Source of the DNA: Halicephalobus mephisto
Lineage: Eukaryota > Nematoda > Chromadorea > Rhabditida > Panagrolaimidae
Direction of reading: 5' to 3'
Assembly (NCBI GenBank): GCA_009193035.1
Contig: SWDT01000020.1
Coordinates: 1-64,000, forward strand
Length of the DNA: 64,000 nt
Position numbers and translations under genes: made by a program. Shown here one piece after another: positions 49,960-62,358 of this stretch. A model generated the notes under the pieces. The model was given only the letters and a program-made list of their open reading frames with translations, did not search any database and was not told where the DNA came from. Numbering within the stretch: the stretch's first letter is position 1; the number at the start of each line of letters is the position of its first letter.

Positions 49960-51900
49960 TGCGCCTACGGCAAATAATCAAAACAAATTATATCACAAGC
50001 TATCAGTAAAAAGAAAATTGGCAGCTTGATTTAATTCAAAAAAAAATAAGAGATCGTAACTCTTCGTTATTTTAAAATTCAACAAAAAATCCAAATTTCA
50101 AGGCGCGTTCTGCATCCAGATAATCTTCAAAACTGAGGACGGAATCTGCTTTGTGGCCGAGTTATTTCCGCACACAGCCTCAAATCGGAGTTGGAGGATG
50201 GCGAGCTGTGTGCGATGGCGCCTGTTGATCACTCTTCTACTAGGACCGAATTTGAGCTGATTGTTGCTCCTTGGTCTGAAATAAACAATAATTAAATTTT
50301 TTTTAAAAATATAAATTGATCTGTAAATTTTTTTAAAAAACGAGATATTGAATTCAAGACGCGAGACAGCAACATATACAAGACGACAACGTGAAATGGC
50401 ATACACGTACAAACATGGAGAATATAAACAGGATAGTCGCAAAACGACAGAGGGCAAAACTTTTCCCCCAAGACTAGCAGCTAGTTAGTTGTTTGTCGGT
50501 CCTTTTCTGGTGCTAAAGGCAGTCTACTATACAACACTCGCGCTGATGGCAACGTAGCTCGGGTTTGACTGGGCCAATACGACTCTGCCTGGGGAAACGG
50601 AGAATAGGGAAAGACAAACATCAAAGCAGGGGCAATTTTGGTCGGCACTGTCGTTAAGTGGTTGGCCGGCACTAGTTTTAAAGAATATAAAAATGCAGCT
50701 GCAATGTTTGTCCGTCAATGGCAAGCTTGACTGGTTATACAGAGCTACCCTGGGGCTGTCTCTCCTCAAAAGGAAGGCAATTAAATAACGTCTCTCTCGG
50801 CAGCGAACAAGAGTGACGTAGAGGAAGGCAGCCCATGGCAAGTGCTGGGTCAGAAACACAGAGGCAAGAAGAAAATTATCGAAAAGAAGACTACTTCTTT
50901 TCTCTTGCTTATGCACGAACACGGAAAACCAAATGAGTAAGGCAATTCAGGTAGAAATAAATAAGATAAGCCGTCTTTTGTTCATCGGTCTGGATATCCG
51001 CGGATTACTGAAGCTTACCACTGAAATTCTAGATCGTAATCCTTAGGGAATCCGAGTAAAGGATATGGTAGCACCTCAGGGCCCAATTAACACTAAATGG
51101 ATTGTACAAAACTTCAAAACTAAAACACGAAAATTTAACGCAGGAAAAACACCAAAGATTCAAACATAATGCACTTTTATAACGCGTGAAATTTAGGAAA
51201 TAACTGTTACATTATACTTCCTCGGGAAACTAAAGAACGAGAACCTCGATATATGGATATTTGAACAGCGGCCTACGGACAACTCCAATCGATTCAAGCC
51301 AGATATTCCTTCGTTGCAGGACCTGATTTGTTCCTTCTGGGATCGTCCAAAACTGGCAAATCCGGCCAAGAATTACCCCACAAAAGCGGTAAAAACAAAC
51401 GCTGTACTAATAGTAAAAAGTCAAAATTATTGTGTGTTCAACTGGAAATAAGCCCTATATGACGTAAAAAACGCAATCAATATAAACTCGGAAAAATTAT
51501 TTTTTTAAAATTAATTTCATATATGAAAATCAATGGAAAGAATGTATTTTTAAAAACGGGATATTAAGTAATATTTTTAGACTGGATTTAGAGGAAAAAG
51601 AAGGATCTGAATCGATCGACAGCTGCTCTCTGTCGCGCAAACGGACGGCACAAGAGACAAGCTTCGAAGCAACACACCACTCCTCTGGCCAAACAACAAC
51701 AAAGTAGGGGAAGGAAAGACGGACACTTGGGCTGCATGCAGACTTGATTGAAAAGAAAAAAATCGATAAACTGGCCAAGTGATGAAACGCAAAACGCACG
51801 ATTCCGAAGAAACCAATTTTCAACTTTCAATTTGGGATTCTTAGAAAAATGATTCTGGAAGAAAAGCCTCAATTGAAATTGGAGACAATCCATTAATTTT
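49960..51900. promoter_or_regulatory. Complex noncoding region upstream of gpb-1
   Basis: About 1.9 kb of nonrepetitive, near-balanced sequence lies immediately 5' of the minus-strand gpb-1 gene. Several open frames exist on the minus strand (for example 50527-50922) but overlap in different frames and show no domain, so I do not call genes. An ATTTCAG acceptor on the minus strand near 50280 could be the 3' end of a 5' UTR intron. Likely promoter plus noncoding first exons. Confidence 0.4.
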
Positions 51901-51909
51901 AAAATTGAT

Positions 51910-53530
51910 TACTTTAGGGAATAATTATTTCATAAAAATTACAAAAATAAATTTTTGTTTTTAAAAATAAAAATTGATATATGAATTTTTTTTAATTTTT
52001 AAATTTCTGCGAAAAAATAAACGAAAATTAAAAAATGATAAATCTGGCAGCGAATTTGACTTGGTTTTTATTTAAATTTTAAAAACTTTGAACATTCGCT
52101 TTGGGACAATTTTGAAAAATTTAAATTTTTATAGAAATTAAATTCAAAATTTCTCACGCAGAAATAAATAAAAAGTAGAAAAAATAGAAAATTTAAAAAA
52201 TTAAAAATAAAAAATAGAAAAAATAGAAAATTAAAAAAATAAAAAGTAGAAAAAATAAAAAATAGAAAAAATAGAAAATTAAAAATTTGACAATGAAATT
52301 AATTTTTTTTACCTAAATTCTTTCAGAAAATTTTCAAATATTCGTTTCAAAACAATTTTGAAAAATTAAAATTTTTATAAAAATTAAATTTAAAATTTCT
52401 CACGCAGAAATAAATAAAAAATTAAAAATCTGACAGCGAAATTAATTTTTTTATTTAAATTCTAATATTTTTTAAAAAACTCACGTAAAAATAATTTAAA
52501 AAATTTTTTACAATAATATTTTTAAATTTTTCGCATTCTTACGTAAAAGGAAAAAAACGATAAATCTGGCCAATAATGAAATTAACTTTTTTGCGTAAAT
52601 TGTAAAACTTCTTAAAAAACAAAAAATTCAGAAAATTTCGAAAAAAAAATAAAATTTTATAAAAAAAAGTTATTTTTTAAATAAAAAAATAAAATTTATA
52701 AAGAAAAAATAATTTTTTAAATAAAAAATAAAATTTTTATAAAAAAAAGTTATTTTTTAAATAAAAAATTTAATTTTTTTGATTTTTAAATTTTTCATAT
52801 AAAAAAATAAAAAGAAAAAATTTGAAAATTTACTAAAATCAAATTTTTACCAGTTATGAAATTTGGAAAAATAAATCTAGCAATTCGATGTTGAAATTTA
52901 CTCGTTCTTTTTCTTTTTTTACCAGATTGCGAAATTCAAAAATGGCAAATCTGGCATTGACATTAACTCGCTCCATTTTTACCTGAAACTTTAAAGTTTC
53001 AAAAAATTCAAAAATTAATAGAGATGATTTCGTTAAAAATTTAAATTTTTATAAAAATAAAATTTAAAATTTTCCGCGCAGGAGTAAATAAAAATAAAAA
53101 AATAGAAAATTTAAAAAATTAAAATAAAAAAAATTAAATTTAAAAAAATTAAAAAAAATTTAAATTTTAAAAATAGAAAATTTAGTAACGAAATTAATTT
53201 TTTTACCTAAATTCTTGTAGAAAATTTTCGAACATTCGTGTCGAGAAAATTTTGAAAAATTTAAATTTTTATAAAAATTAATTTTCGAATTTCCCGCGGA
53301 AGAGTAAATAAAAATTAAAAATTAAAAATCTGACAATGAAATTAATTTTTTCTTTTTTACTTAAATCCTAAAACTTCGAACATTCGTTTTGGGACAACTT
53401 TATGGAAACTTTAGAAAATTAATTTTCGAATTTCCCGCGCAAGAGCGAGTGAAAATAAAAAAACGGAAAATCTGGCAACGAAATTAATTTTTTCTTTTTT
53501 ACCTAAATTTCGAAACTTCGGTAATTTATG
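51910..53530. repeat. Degenerate AT repeats with sporadic cgtgtcgag motifs
   Basis: Recurring blocks of attaatttttttacctaaat, gaacattcg(t/c)(t/g)t(c/g)gga and tttcccgcg(c/g)(a/g)gagtaaat recur every 200-250 bases, embedded in aaaaataaaaaat runs. No gene. Confidence 0.65.
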
Positions 53531-53539
53531 TCGAGGTAA

Positions 53540-53860
53540 TTTCGCAACAACCTCCATTTTTAGTTCTTTTAATAGTATGATAATCAGAAATTATGGCATT
53601 TGGACTGAATTTGTCATTTTCGCCTGAGGGAAATCTGTGCAGCCCTAATTGCAGAGGAACGTCATGTTTTCTCCGGCTTAGAAAAGAATTTTGAAAATCC
53701 CGACTGACGTCAAAGCAGGTAATGACCAGGTAAGCCGTGTCTCTGCGGCATTGCCCTAATGCCGAGGTCTAAAATAGGACTTTCGGTCCCTGAGGAGTAC
53801 GAAATGTCGCAACAACGCGGGATTTGTCAAATCTTCATCATTTTCCAACAATAATTAACT
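53540..53860. other. Nonrepetitive spacer 3' of emc-3
   Basis: Higher-complexity sequence including a perfect 7-base hairpin cggcatt/gccct/aatgccg near 53747. It may be the emc-3 3' UTR or an unannotated RNA. Confidence 0.3.
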
Positions 53861-53881
53861 ATTATAATTTCGACCAGAGAA

Positions 53882-54574
53882 TCAGAGAGCAAATTTGTGG
53901 AAACAGATGTGGAGGGCCTCCCATTCGGCCTTGAAGACTTGCTTCGGGTCGTTCTGCACCGCCGGATTCACGCCCATCATCTGCTCGTCCATCGTGACTT
54001 CCGCCGCGTTCTCCCCTCCGAGGACTAGTCCGTAGATTGATCGAAGACCGAACACGTTCAGGAAATACCAAGAAGCACTGGAGACCCACGCGGCGTCGAG
54101 GGAAAGGAGGTTGACGCCCCGCTGCAGCATCGGCTTGAACCTCAAAGTCAAGGGGAACGGCACCTTGGTCGTCACAAATCCAGAAAACGTCCAGTTAATC
54201 CAGCCTCCGATGACGATCATCGGCACCATATTCAGCATGTTGCCTTTGAGCATCTCAGTCATGGCGGCGGGATCCAAGGGGTTCGGGTTATTCGTTTTCG
54301 AATCCATCCTTGTCTGAAGATAGCCCTTTTGTTCGTCCAAAAACAAGCTCTTCCTCATCTCAAAATCCTTCCTACTGAGGAGACTACCATTAGCACGAAG
54401 AAGACGAGCCTTGGCCAAGTAATGCGTATCTTTGACTTTCTCCAAGTCCGATTTCTTCTTCGAACTCATCAGCAAGTGGATGTAGTGCCTCAGGATGCCG
54501 ACGAAGAAATTGATCAAAACAATAGGTATGAATACCCAAGTACGGATTGCCGGATCAAGCAGGAGATCAGCCAT
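53882..54574 (-). CDS. emc-3: ER membrane protein complex subunit 3 (EMC3)
   Basis: EMC3 is the Oxa1/YidC/GET1-superfamily core of the EMC membrane insertase in the ER. A single exon encodes 230 residues. Recognisable blocks: LLLDPAIRTWVFIPIVLI near the N-terminus, GNMLNMVPMIVIGGWINWTF, SGFVTTKVPFPLTLRFKPML, SWYFLNVFGLRSIYGLVLG and KAEWEAL. The start is the ATG 15 bases after a TTTTTCAG acceptor (AG at 54590-54591). The product stops at HKFAL, aligning with human HQWAL, so the last roughly 27 residues of the vertebrate protein are absent. No continuation is seen downstream. It is the only conserved housekeeping gene here besides the CCDC174-like one without introns. It is divergent from spt-5. 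Confidence 0.93.
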   Translation of the reverse strand: MADLLLDPAIRTWVFIPIVLINFFVGILRHYIHLLMSSKKKSDLEKVKDTHYLAKARLLRANGSLLSRKDFEMRKSLFLDEQKGYLQTRMDSKTNNPNPLDPAAMTEMLKGNMLNMVPMIVIGGWINWTFSGFVTTKVPFPLTLRFKPMLQRGVNLLSLDAAWVSSASWYFLNVFGLRSIYGLVLGGENAAEVTMDEQMMGVNPAVQNDPKQVFKAEWEALHICFHKFAL

Positions 54575-54589
54575 GTTACTGTAGTAGTT

Positions 54590-54591
54590 CT
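54590..54591 (-). promoter_or_regulatory. Probable splice/trans-splice acceptor before emc-3
   Basis: On the minus strand CGATTTTTCAG precedes the start codon by 15 bases with no upstream coding exon, as expected for spliced-leader addition. Confidence 0.6.
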
Positions 54592-54939
54592 GAAAAATCG
54601 GCATGTAAAAATAAAAACCCGTATAAAAAACTATAAATTAACATAAAAATAAAAACCCGTATAAAAAACTATAAATTAACATAAAAAAGTGAAAATCTAT
54701 ATATAAAAATAAAAACTCATATATGAAAAGTGAAAATTTGAACGAAAAATAAAAACTTTAAATCGAAACACGATTATTTTTCGGAATTTTACGGTGAGTA
54801 ACAAGAAGATCCGTTTCGAAAGGTAGGTTAGGTCGATAAGGGAGTATTTGTAAAAAATGAAAATAAAAATAAAAAACAAAAAGGGATCCAGAAGAAAATT
54901 CAGAATCCGTGGACAGATTGTTCGTCGGTTCCGACAATC

Positions 54940-55760
54940 ATTCGATAACGCACGTTGCGCGCATCGTCTGTGCCGGGGTTCGTTTTTTGGATTTCGCGAT
55001 TTCGTTACTGTCTTTATTTTTCAAAATTCCCAATGTTGTGTCGGTTTTTCTTCCTTAACCTGTCTATAGTCATAGGTAGTTTATTTTTAAGTACTTTTAT
55101 CTTAGTAGTTATTATTTAAATTGGGTAATTTTTCATTAGGCGAATTGCGCGCACGATATATGACGGACTTCGTTACTGTCTTAATTTTTTTAAAACCTTG
55201 ATATTTTATCGATTTTCCTTCTTCAACCTATCTATCATCATAGATGTATTGTTTTTAAGTACTTTCATCTTAGTAGTTATTATTTAAATTGGGTAATTTT
55301 TCATCAGGCGAATTGCGCGCACGATATATGACGGACTTCGTTACTCTCCAAATTTTCCTAAATTCCTATCTATGCGTTCATTTTCGTTTCCTAATCTCTC
55401 TAGCATCGTGGATATATTACTTTTAACTAGTTTTATCTTGGTAATTAATTGGTAAATTGGGTAAGTTTTCATTAGGTGAATTGCGCGCACGATATATGAC
55501 GGACTTCGTTACTGTCTTTACTTTTTTAATCCCGATATTATATCAATTTTTTGTCCTTAACATGTCTGTTATTGTATGTACTCCGTTTCTGAATATATTT
55601 ATTTGACTAATTAACCATAAAAATGTCTACTTTCCAACTGCATGTTGCATGCACGCTCCATGCCGGACTTAATTTTTTGGATTTCCTAATTTCATTATCA
55701 TCTTTGCTCTTTTAAATTTCCGTCCGTGTTTCAATTTCCTTTCTGCGAATATACCTATTG
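54940..55760. repeat. Five-copy promoter array with invariant gcgcgcacgatatatgacgg core
   Basis: Units start at about 54949, 55141, 55309, 55477 and 55640 (spacing about 165-190). The middle three share an identical core of about 35 bases from gaattgcgcgcac through gacggacttcgttact, while the remaining 130 bases of each unit differ considerably. The outer two have diverged cores (gcgcgcatcgtctg, gcatgcacgctcc). It fills the divergent emc-3/spt-5 promoter. Confidence 0.85.
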
Positions 55761-55793
55761 TCATATATAGGCCACTTTTAAGATTCCTATTTC

Positions 55794-55795
55794 AG
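55794..55795 (+). promoter_or_regulatory. Probable splice/trans-splice acceptor before spt-5
   Basis: CCTATTTCAG lies 15 bases before the spt-5 start codon, with no coding exon upstream. Confidence 0.6.
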
Positions 55796-55810
55796 TGGTT
55801 AAACGTCAAG

Positions 55811-58800
55811 ATGTCCGATGACGACAGCAGCGTTGATGTCAGTGACAACGAAGAAGTAATTTTTTTACAAAAAGTTATTGATTTTTGGATCTTTTATTTC
55901 AGACTGAAGAAAATCCAGCTCAAACGAAAACTATTGATTCAGACGAAGACAGCGATGAAGAAACTACGGTAGTCAAAAGAAAACGCAAGGTTAGCCTACT
56001 TTTAAACTGATGAAATTCACACAAGTTTTCAGTTATCTGCTTCTGATGAATCGGATAGTGATGAGGACGAGGATGAAGATTCTGACGACGATGATGATGA
56101 CGATGACGAGGAAGAAGAACATCCCAAGAAAGGCAAAAGCAAACATCCCAAAAGGAAAAAAAGAAAACCCATGGCTACGCAATTCATTAATGACGATGTT
56201 GATGTTGATGACGACGAAGAGGATGATTATGAATACGACGAAGAAGGCGATATTGGCATTGATCCACATGAAAGGGAAGAAGCTGAACGTTACATGAGGG
56301 AACAGCAGAATAAAGACTCTCAAAGGACTCGATTCGCAAACATGTCTGAGGAACAGATGGAAGAGTACTTCAGGACACGACATGAAATAGATTCGGGACC
56401 AATCAAGGCTGAAAATGAAGAATATTTCGATTCTATCACGCAGAACGGCTTGTTGCCAGACGCCAAATCTCCAAATCTGTACATTGTCAAATGTAGAATG
56501 GGAGAAGAACAGAATCTTTGTATCCAGTTGATGAAACGTTACATGGCAGCCCAACGAACAGACGAACCTTTGGAAATCAAGTCTGTTGTCGTGAAGTCCG
56601 GAATCAAAGGAATCATATATATTGAAGCTTTTAAGACTCCCCATGTCCTTAAGGCTGTTGAAGGAATCTCCGCTATTATGGCCTACCAAATCAAAATGGT
56701 CCCGAAGAAAGAAATGGTTGATACGTTGAAAGTTGTCCGTGACATTCCTACATTGAAGATTAATTCCTATGTGAGAGTGAAGAGAGCAATGTTTAAGGAT
56801 GATCTGGCGCAAGTTGATGACATAGATAGAAGTGGAAATGAAGTCATGTTGAAACTTGTGCCGAGAATTGATTACACAAGATTACGTGGACCACTTAGAG
56901 GACAAGAAGAAGAAAGAGGTATCACAAGAAGGAAAGGAAGACCTCCACCAGCATTATTTAATCCGGACAAGATAAGATCTATTGGAGGGGATTTTACTAA
57001 GGATGGTGACTTTTATATTTTTGAAGGTAATAGATACAGAAATGGTTTCCTCTACAAGTACTTCAAGATGGATCAAATTGTATGTTTTTTGTTTAGTGAC
57101 CTTGTATTATGGTTGAGTTTTAGGTTGTTGATGGAGTGAAACCAGCTGTTTCTGAATTGGAACTTTTTAATGAAGGATCGAATGATTTCAAGGGCGAATT
57201 GTCTATTGGAAAAGATTTTGCTAAATTTCATAATTTTGCACCTGGAGATAACGTTGAAGTTACTGAAGGTGAATTGTTGAATCTTCAAGGTCGTATTAAT
57301 AATATTGATGGAGATATTGCGTACATCAAGCCAAATCATTCTGAATTGAAGGACATTGTTACTGTGAATTTGAGAGAAATTCGAAAATGCTTCAAAATTG
57401 GTGATCATGTGCTCGTTATTGATGGTCATTTCAAGGGAGACACAGGAATCATTGTTCGTGTTGAAGAGAATTTGATTATTTTGATATCTGACATCAATAA
57501 TGAAGAAGTGAAGGTGTTACCAAGGGATTTGAAGTTATCTCCTCATGTTGCTACTGGTGTGGATTCACTTGGAAGATTCCAACTACATGATTTGGTTCAA
57601 ATTGATAAAGATATTTTTGGAGTTATTGTTGGAGTTCATGCTGAAATTATTACAGTATTAAATCAACAAGGTAATGTGATGAATCTTAAGTCGTCTCAAA
57701 TTATGAAGAAGATAGATGCGAAATTTGCAAGAGGAACTGATGCTAATAAACATCAAATTCAAAAGGGTGATCATGTTAAATTGCTTGATGATACAAATAG
57801 AGAAGCAGAAATTTTACATTTGAATAGAGGAGCAGTATTTTTGAATTGTAGAGCTCATAAGGAAAATGGTGGTGTTTTGGTTAGACCTGCTCGTCAAGTT
57901 GCATTAATTGGAGCGAAAAATGATTCATTATCGAATCAAAATTCGAATGATTTTAAAATTCCTCAAAGTCCAAGACATTTTTTACAATCTCCTGGAAGAA
58001 ATTCAAGTGCAGAAAGCAGTATTGGAGTTGGAAGTCATGGTGGACAAACGCCTATGTATGGTGAAAAAAGGAATGGTACAACTAGATTTTCAGGATCTGG
58101 TCCATTATATACTAAACGTGATATGTCATTAGTTGGAAAACATGTTAGAATTAAAAGTGGAGCGATGAAAGCTGCATATGGTATTGTAAAAGATGCAACT
58201 GATACTACGGCAATGGTTGAATTGCATTCTAGTTGTAAAGTGGGTTTTTTATTTAGAAAAATAGGGAAAAAAGATGTTTTTTATATATAAAAATAGAGAA
58301 AAAAGATGTTTTTATATATAGAAATAGGAAAGAAGATGTTTTTTATATGGGAAATAGGGAATTTGTTATAGAAGATAATGGTATTTTTTAGACTATTCAA
58401 GTTGTACGTACTAATTTGGAAGTTGTCGAAGGTGATGCTGGATCTGGAAGTGGTGGATATCGTGGATTGGCTAGAACGCCAACTGCTGGCAGTAGAACTC
58501 CGGCTTATTCTGGCTTCCAGACTCCGATGTATGGATCGCAAACTCCTATGCATGATACTTTTGGATCGAGAACTCCACATTATGGAAATCAAACCCCTGC
58601 TTATGATGGCTCAAGAACACCGAGTCATTCAGGTGCTTGGGATCCTTCTGGTTTGGCTACTCCTGCTCATAATTCATTTGGACATGATGATGATGATGAT
58701 AGATTTGATAATAATTATGTTGTACCAACTCCTGCTCCTGCTCAAATTGAAGATTCATCTCGTGATTACAGAGCTCCAATGTCTGTTGATCCATTCCATC

Positions 58801-59261
58801 AATATGAACCACAAACTCCAAGAACTGAATTTGGTGATTATGATGCCCCTGATATTCGTGAGTTGTAATTTTTGTTTTTTAAATAATTGATTTTTTTAGC
58901 AACGGATGAAATTTCTCGAGGTAAATGGATTGAAATTGATATGAAAGTTGCTACTCTTCATGGAAATAGTTCAGCTGATGATCATGGTAGAAGATTGACA
59001 GTCATAAGAGTTGATAAACGAAATGGTCAAGTTGTTTGTCGAGGAAATAATAGAGGAGAAATCAAAGTTCCTTTCAATGCTATTGTTCCAATTAATCCAA
59101 CAATGAACGATATTGGTGAGTATTGTGTAGTCATATATGATGCACACAGAGGAATAATCGAATCACGCAAAGCTGAACGACTTGAAGACGTTGAAGGCGA
59201 CTATGGAATCTTGGGAAATAATGCTAAAGTTCCTTTAAAGTATTGTGTTCTCACTGAATGA
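55811..59261 (+). CDS. spt-5: Transcription elongation factor SPT5 (DSIF large subunit)
   Basis: With SPT4 it forms DSIF, which clamps RNA polymerase II and controls pausing and processivity. Six exons (55811-55855, 55903-55989, 56033-57079, 57124-58239, 58392-58857, 58900-59261) give 1040 residues. An acidic N-terminus (E/D runs to about residue 110, then Lys-rich) precedes the NGN domain at about 190-280 (NLYIVKCRMGEEQNLCIQL ... YQIKMVPKKEM). KOW modules follow, for example ELLNLQGRI and HFKGDTGIIVRVE. Exon 5 encodes the C-terminal repeat region (about 785-830) with repeated GSRTP / QTPMYG / QTPAYDG units, the P-TEFb substrate. The C-terminus keeps the last KOW (APNNAK-type: LGNNAKVPLKYC). 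It converges with pro-2, 75 bases between stops. Intron 4 (58240-58391) consists of aaaatag/gatgttttttatata repeats. Confidence 0.97.
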
Positions 59262-59303
59262 TTTTTGTATTTGTTTTTTAGTGAATTCTGTATTTAAACT
59301 CAG

Positions 59304-59309
59304 TTTATT
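59304..59309 (-). terminator. Poly(A) signal of pro-2
   Basis: AATAAA on the minus strand, 28 bases after the pro-2 stop codon and inside the 75-base gap to the convergent spt-5 gene, so the two 3' UTRs probably overlap. Confidence 0.65.
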
Positions 59310-59336
59310 GTTTTAAAACTCAACAAATAACAAATT

Positions 59337-62287
59337 TCAATGGCGAATTTTCTTCGACTTGAATTTTTTAAAGAACAATTTGTTCTTTTTCTTGATTACT
59401 CCATTTGGACGAAATTTATGGATTTTCTTCGATTTCTTTTTTTCTTGTTTCTCGGATTTGAGTTCGATCATTCCAGGAATTCCATTTTCTAGTAAAGTTT
59501 TCTTTTCTTTGGTATTTCTTTCTTTAGGAGGAACGATAGCTGCTTGAATTCTTTTCTTCAGAAGATTTCTCATTTTACTTAACTCATCTGTTGATCTATC
59601 TACGATTTTTGAAAATTCAATTGGATCCATTTGACTTTCTAAATCTATTCCATTTCTGTTAAGTAATTCTTGAACTTTCTGAGCATGATGTTGAACAACA
59701 TTAAAAGTACTCTTCATTAATGGCAAGATGTTTGGATTTTTATATTCTTTTAAAAACTTCTGAAAAATTCAAATTATTTTAAATTAAACTTTTTTAATTT
59801 CAGGAAATTATTTCCAAAACTCCTAGAAAATTCAAATTATTTTAAATTCCTAAAAAACTACTTTTCAAAATTTCCAAAAAACTAAATTACTACAAAATAA
59901 CTATTCTCAAGATTTCTAAAATTACTTTCGAAATTTCTAAAAAAACTACTTTTAATTTCTAAAAAATGTTTAAAAACAAACCTTAAATTGAAAATTTAAA
60001 GGAGCACATATATCACTAAAAGCTACCGTTCCTCTATTGACATATGCTGCTTCAATAATTAAACTTCTAATTTCAGTTGCTAATTTATCTCTATAAATAC
60101 CATCTTCAAGCATATCAACGTTGAATTTTATCAATTCTTGCATTTCCAATGGTCTTGCTGTTCCTTTACCCTTTTTAGGTTTTTTAGAATCTATTTTTGC
60201 CAAATCATTCAATAATTCAGCTGCATATGCCATTGTTGGAATATAGACATCGCAATTCATTTGGATTTTTAACAACATTCTTACACAATGAATTTTCAAT
60301 GGTACATATCGATGTGCATTGAAAGCTTTCATAGCACCAGATATAACTTGGATCAATGGATGAATCAAATCACGAATTAATCTCCCACCTTCTTGTGTAA
60401 TAGCTCGTTTGCTGTTCAATAATGACATGACTTGAGTCCACAAATACAAACATTGAATATACTGCCAATTATATATTGTTTTAATTAAATCCTTCTTTTT
60501 AGCAATTGTAGCATTTCTCAAATGAATTGCACATTGTCTAATATAGACAAATGCATATTGATAAGCCACAGATGGTTCAATAAACGATAATTCTGCAAAA
60601 CTTTTCTGCATAAATCCAACAACTGGAAGAGATTGCAACGATACAGTTCTCGTATTAGCAACATATGCAATATAACAACTCTAAAAAAAATTTAATTTTA
60701 AATATTTTTAAAAAATTCAAACCTTGTAAATTATCGGAAACAAATCTGGATCAAATCTGATCAACTTACAAAGCACAACAAACGCCAGACATCGACTTTC
60801 GTGACTTTTTCTACTCCAAATTCTCACCAAATTTTTGATCAAATTCTTCGAAATTTTCTCTATTTGAACAAACAAATTAACGTTATCCATAATTGCTCGA
60901 AGACAAGCGTTTAGAATATTATCAGAAGGAATTTCCATCAAAAACAAGTTCAATGAAATGCAAAATTGCTTAACCAAAACATAGCATTGCTTCCAGTACT
61001 TAAACCTAGGCTTGGATTCCTTTGATTTCTTATTCTTCGTTTTCGGCAATTCTTCATCATCCTCTTCTTTTTTAGAATCATCTATAGGTTCCAATAAAAC
61101 AAGAAAGGCACTACTTAAATAACTAAACGCCATACGAATAACTTGATCAAAAACTAAAAACAACAAAATTAACACATTTTAAATAAATTTCCCTTACTTT
61201 GATCAGTTGTGACAACATAGACAGATTCAGGACCGTTTGGAGAAACCCTTTTCACACAAGCAATGAAAGCTTTGACAGTAAATGTTACACATTTACGAAT
61301 AGCACCTCTTTCAGCATTTTTATCCTCGAAAATTTCACAAGCCGCTTTGATCATTTCCGGAGTAACTGGAATCCTATTATCTTGTTCAACCTCTTCCTCC
61401 TCCTCTTCCATTGTCTTTCCAAAATCAAGTAAATCTGTATCTTCAGTTTTCAAAAATTCAGCAAATTCAGGATCTTCATCAAGAACTTTCTTCAATTCCA
61501 ATTCATGTTTTCTTGCAGCATCTTTATCCATTTCTTCGTCATCTTCTCCATCAAGTTTTTGTTGTTCTTCTTCCGAAGAATCATCATCTCCCATGTTTAA
61601 TTCAGCATCAATATCTTCTTCATCTTCGTCGTCATCATCAGAATCAAAAAGTCCGACTTTATTTTTTGTCTTTTTTCCATTGTTCTGAAAAATTTAAAGT
61701 AAAACAAAAAAATATGTAAATTTCTTACTTCTTTTTCGTATTCTTCTTGATCTTTAATCAAGTCAAAGGCTTCCATGTCAATATCCTGAGTTGCCCAGTC
61801 ATCGTCTTCACTCACTTCCTCGTAAACAGGTTTATATTCCTCATCTTCTGAATCATTTTCTTCTTCACCATCACTACCAAATAAACTTTTAGGTTTCAAA
61901 ATTCCGTTTTCAGAACCCTGAAAATCAATTTTATTTTTTAAATCAAAATATATTCACCTTTGATTCATTTTTCTTTTTTTCTTCTAAAGCATCTTCTTCT
62001 TCGTTAATCATCTTATGATATTGCTTCATCAATTCAAATTCACCTGCTTCATCAGCAAGTTCAGCTAATTCATCATTTAATTCCATTTCTGATATATCTA
62101 TTTTTTCGTCTGATGCATCAGAAGGCACAAATTCATCATCATCCGAACTTGTTTCGACTTCTTTGTCTTCTGCAAGTTTTTTAATACCGTATTCAGGAAA
62201 TTTCACCAATGGCGATTTCTTCGAAAATTTTCTTTCCTTGATTCTGTCGACGGGAGTCGCTGGAAGAGATTTGGACTTTTTACCCAT
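59337..62287 (-). CDS. pro-2: Nucleolar complex protein 2 (NOC2L/NOC2 homologue)
   Basis: NOC2 works with NOC1 and NOC3 in nuclear steps of 60S ribosomal subunit assembly; the C. elegans homologue is PRO-2. Six exons (62287-61958, 61917-61729, 61684-61198, 61153-60723, 60680-59982, 59759-59337) yield 852 residues. The N-terminal 240 residues are strongly acidic with short Asp/Glu runs. The conserved NOC2 core follows (AFVYIRQCAIHLRNA, VYNWQ-like IYNWQYIQCLYLW, LIHPLIQVISGAMK, YVPLKIHCVRMLLK). The C-terminus is Lys-rich, a likely nucleolar signal. It starts 19 bases after ATATTTCAG|GTCAAGT, and its ATG is only 71 bases from the stop of the CCDC174-like gene upstream, implying an operon. It is convergent with spt-5. 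Confidence 0.95.
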
Positions 62288-62358
62288 ACTTGACCTGAAA
62301 TATTTTTATTAAATAAAAAATAAACATTAATCCCGAAAAATCCATCACGACACGTAAA
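62288..62358 (-). promoter_or_regulatory. Intercistronic region of a probable two-gene operon
   Basis: 71 bases between the CCDC174-like stop and the pro-2 ATG. On the minus strand an AATAAA (62310-62305) is followed within 9 bases by the TTTCAG acceptor (AG at 62296-62295). This is the layout of a processing site shared by poly(A) addition and spliced-leader addition. The very short distance resembles SL1-type operons more than the usual ~100-base SL2 type. Confidence 0.6.

Noticed and set aside
50098..50922. Minus-strand open frames of 119 and 131 codons upstream of gpb-1
   Set aside because: They have no recognisable domain, overlap other frames and lack supporting exons; treated as 5' noncoding sequence.
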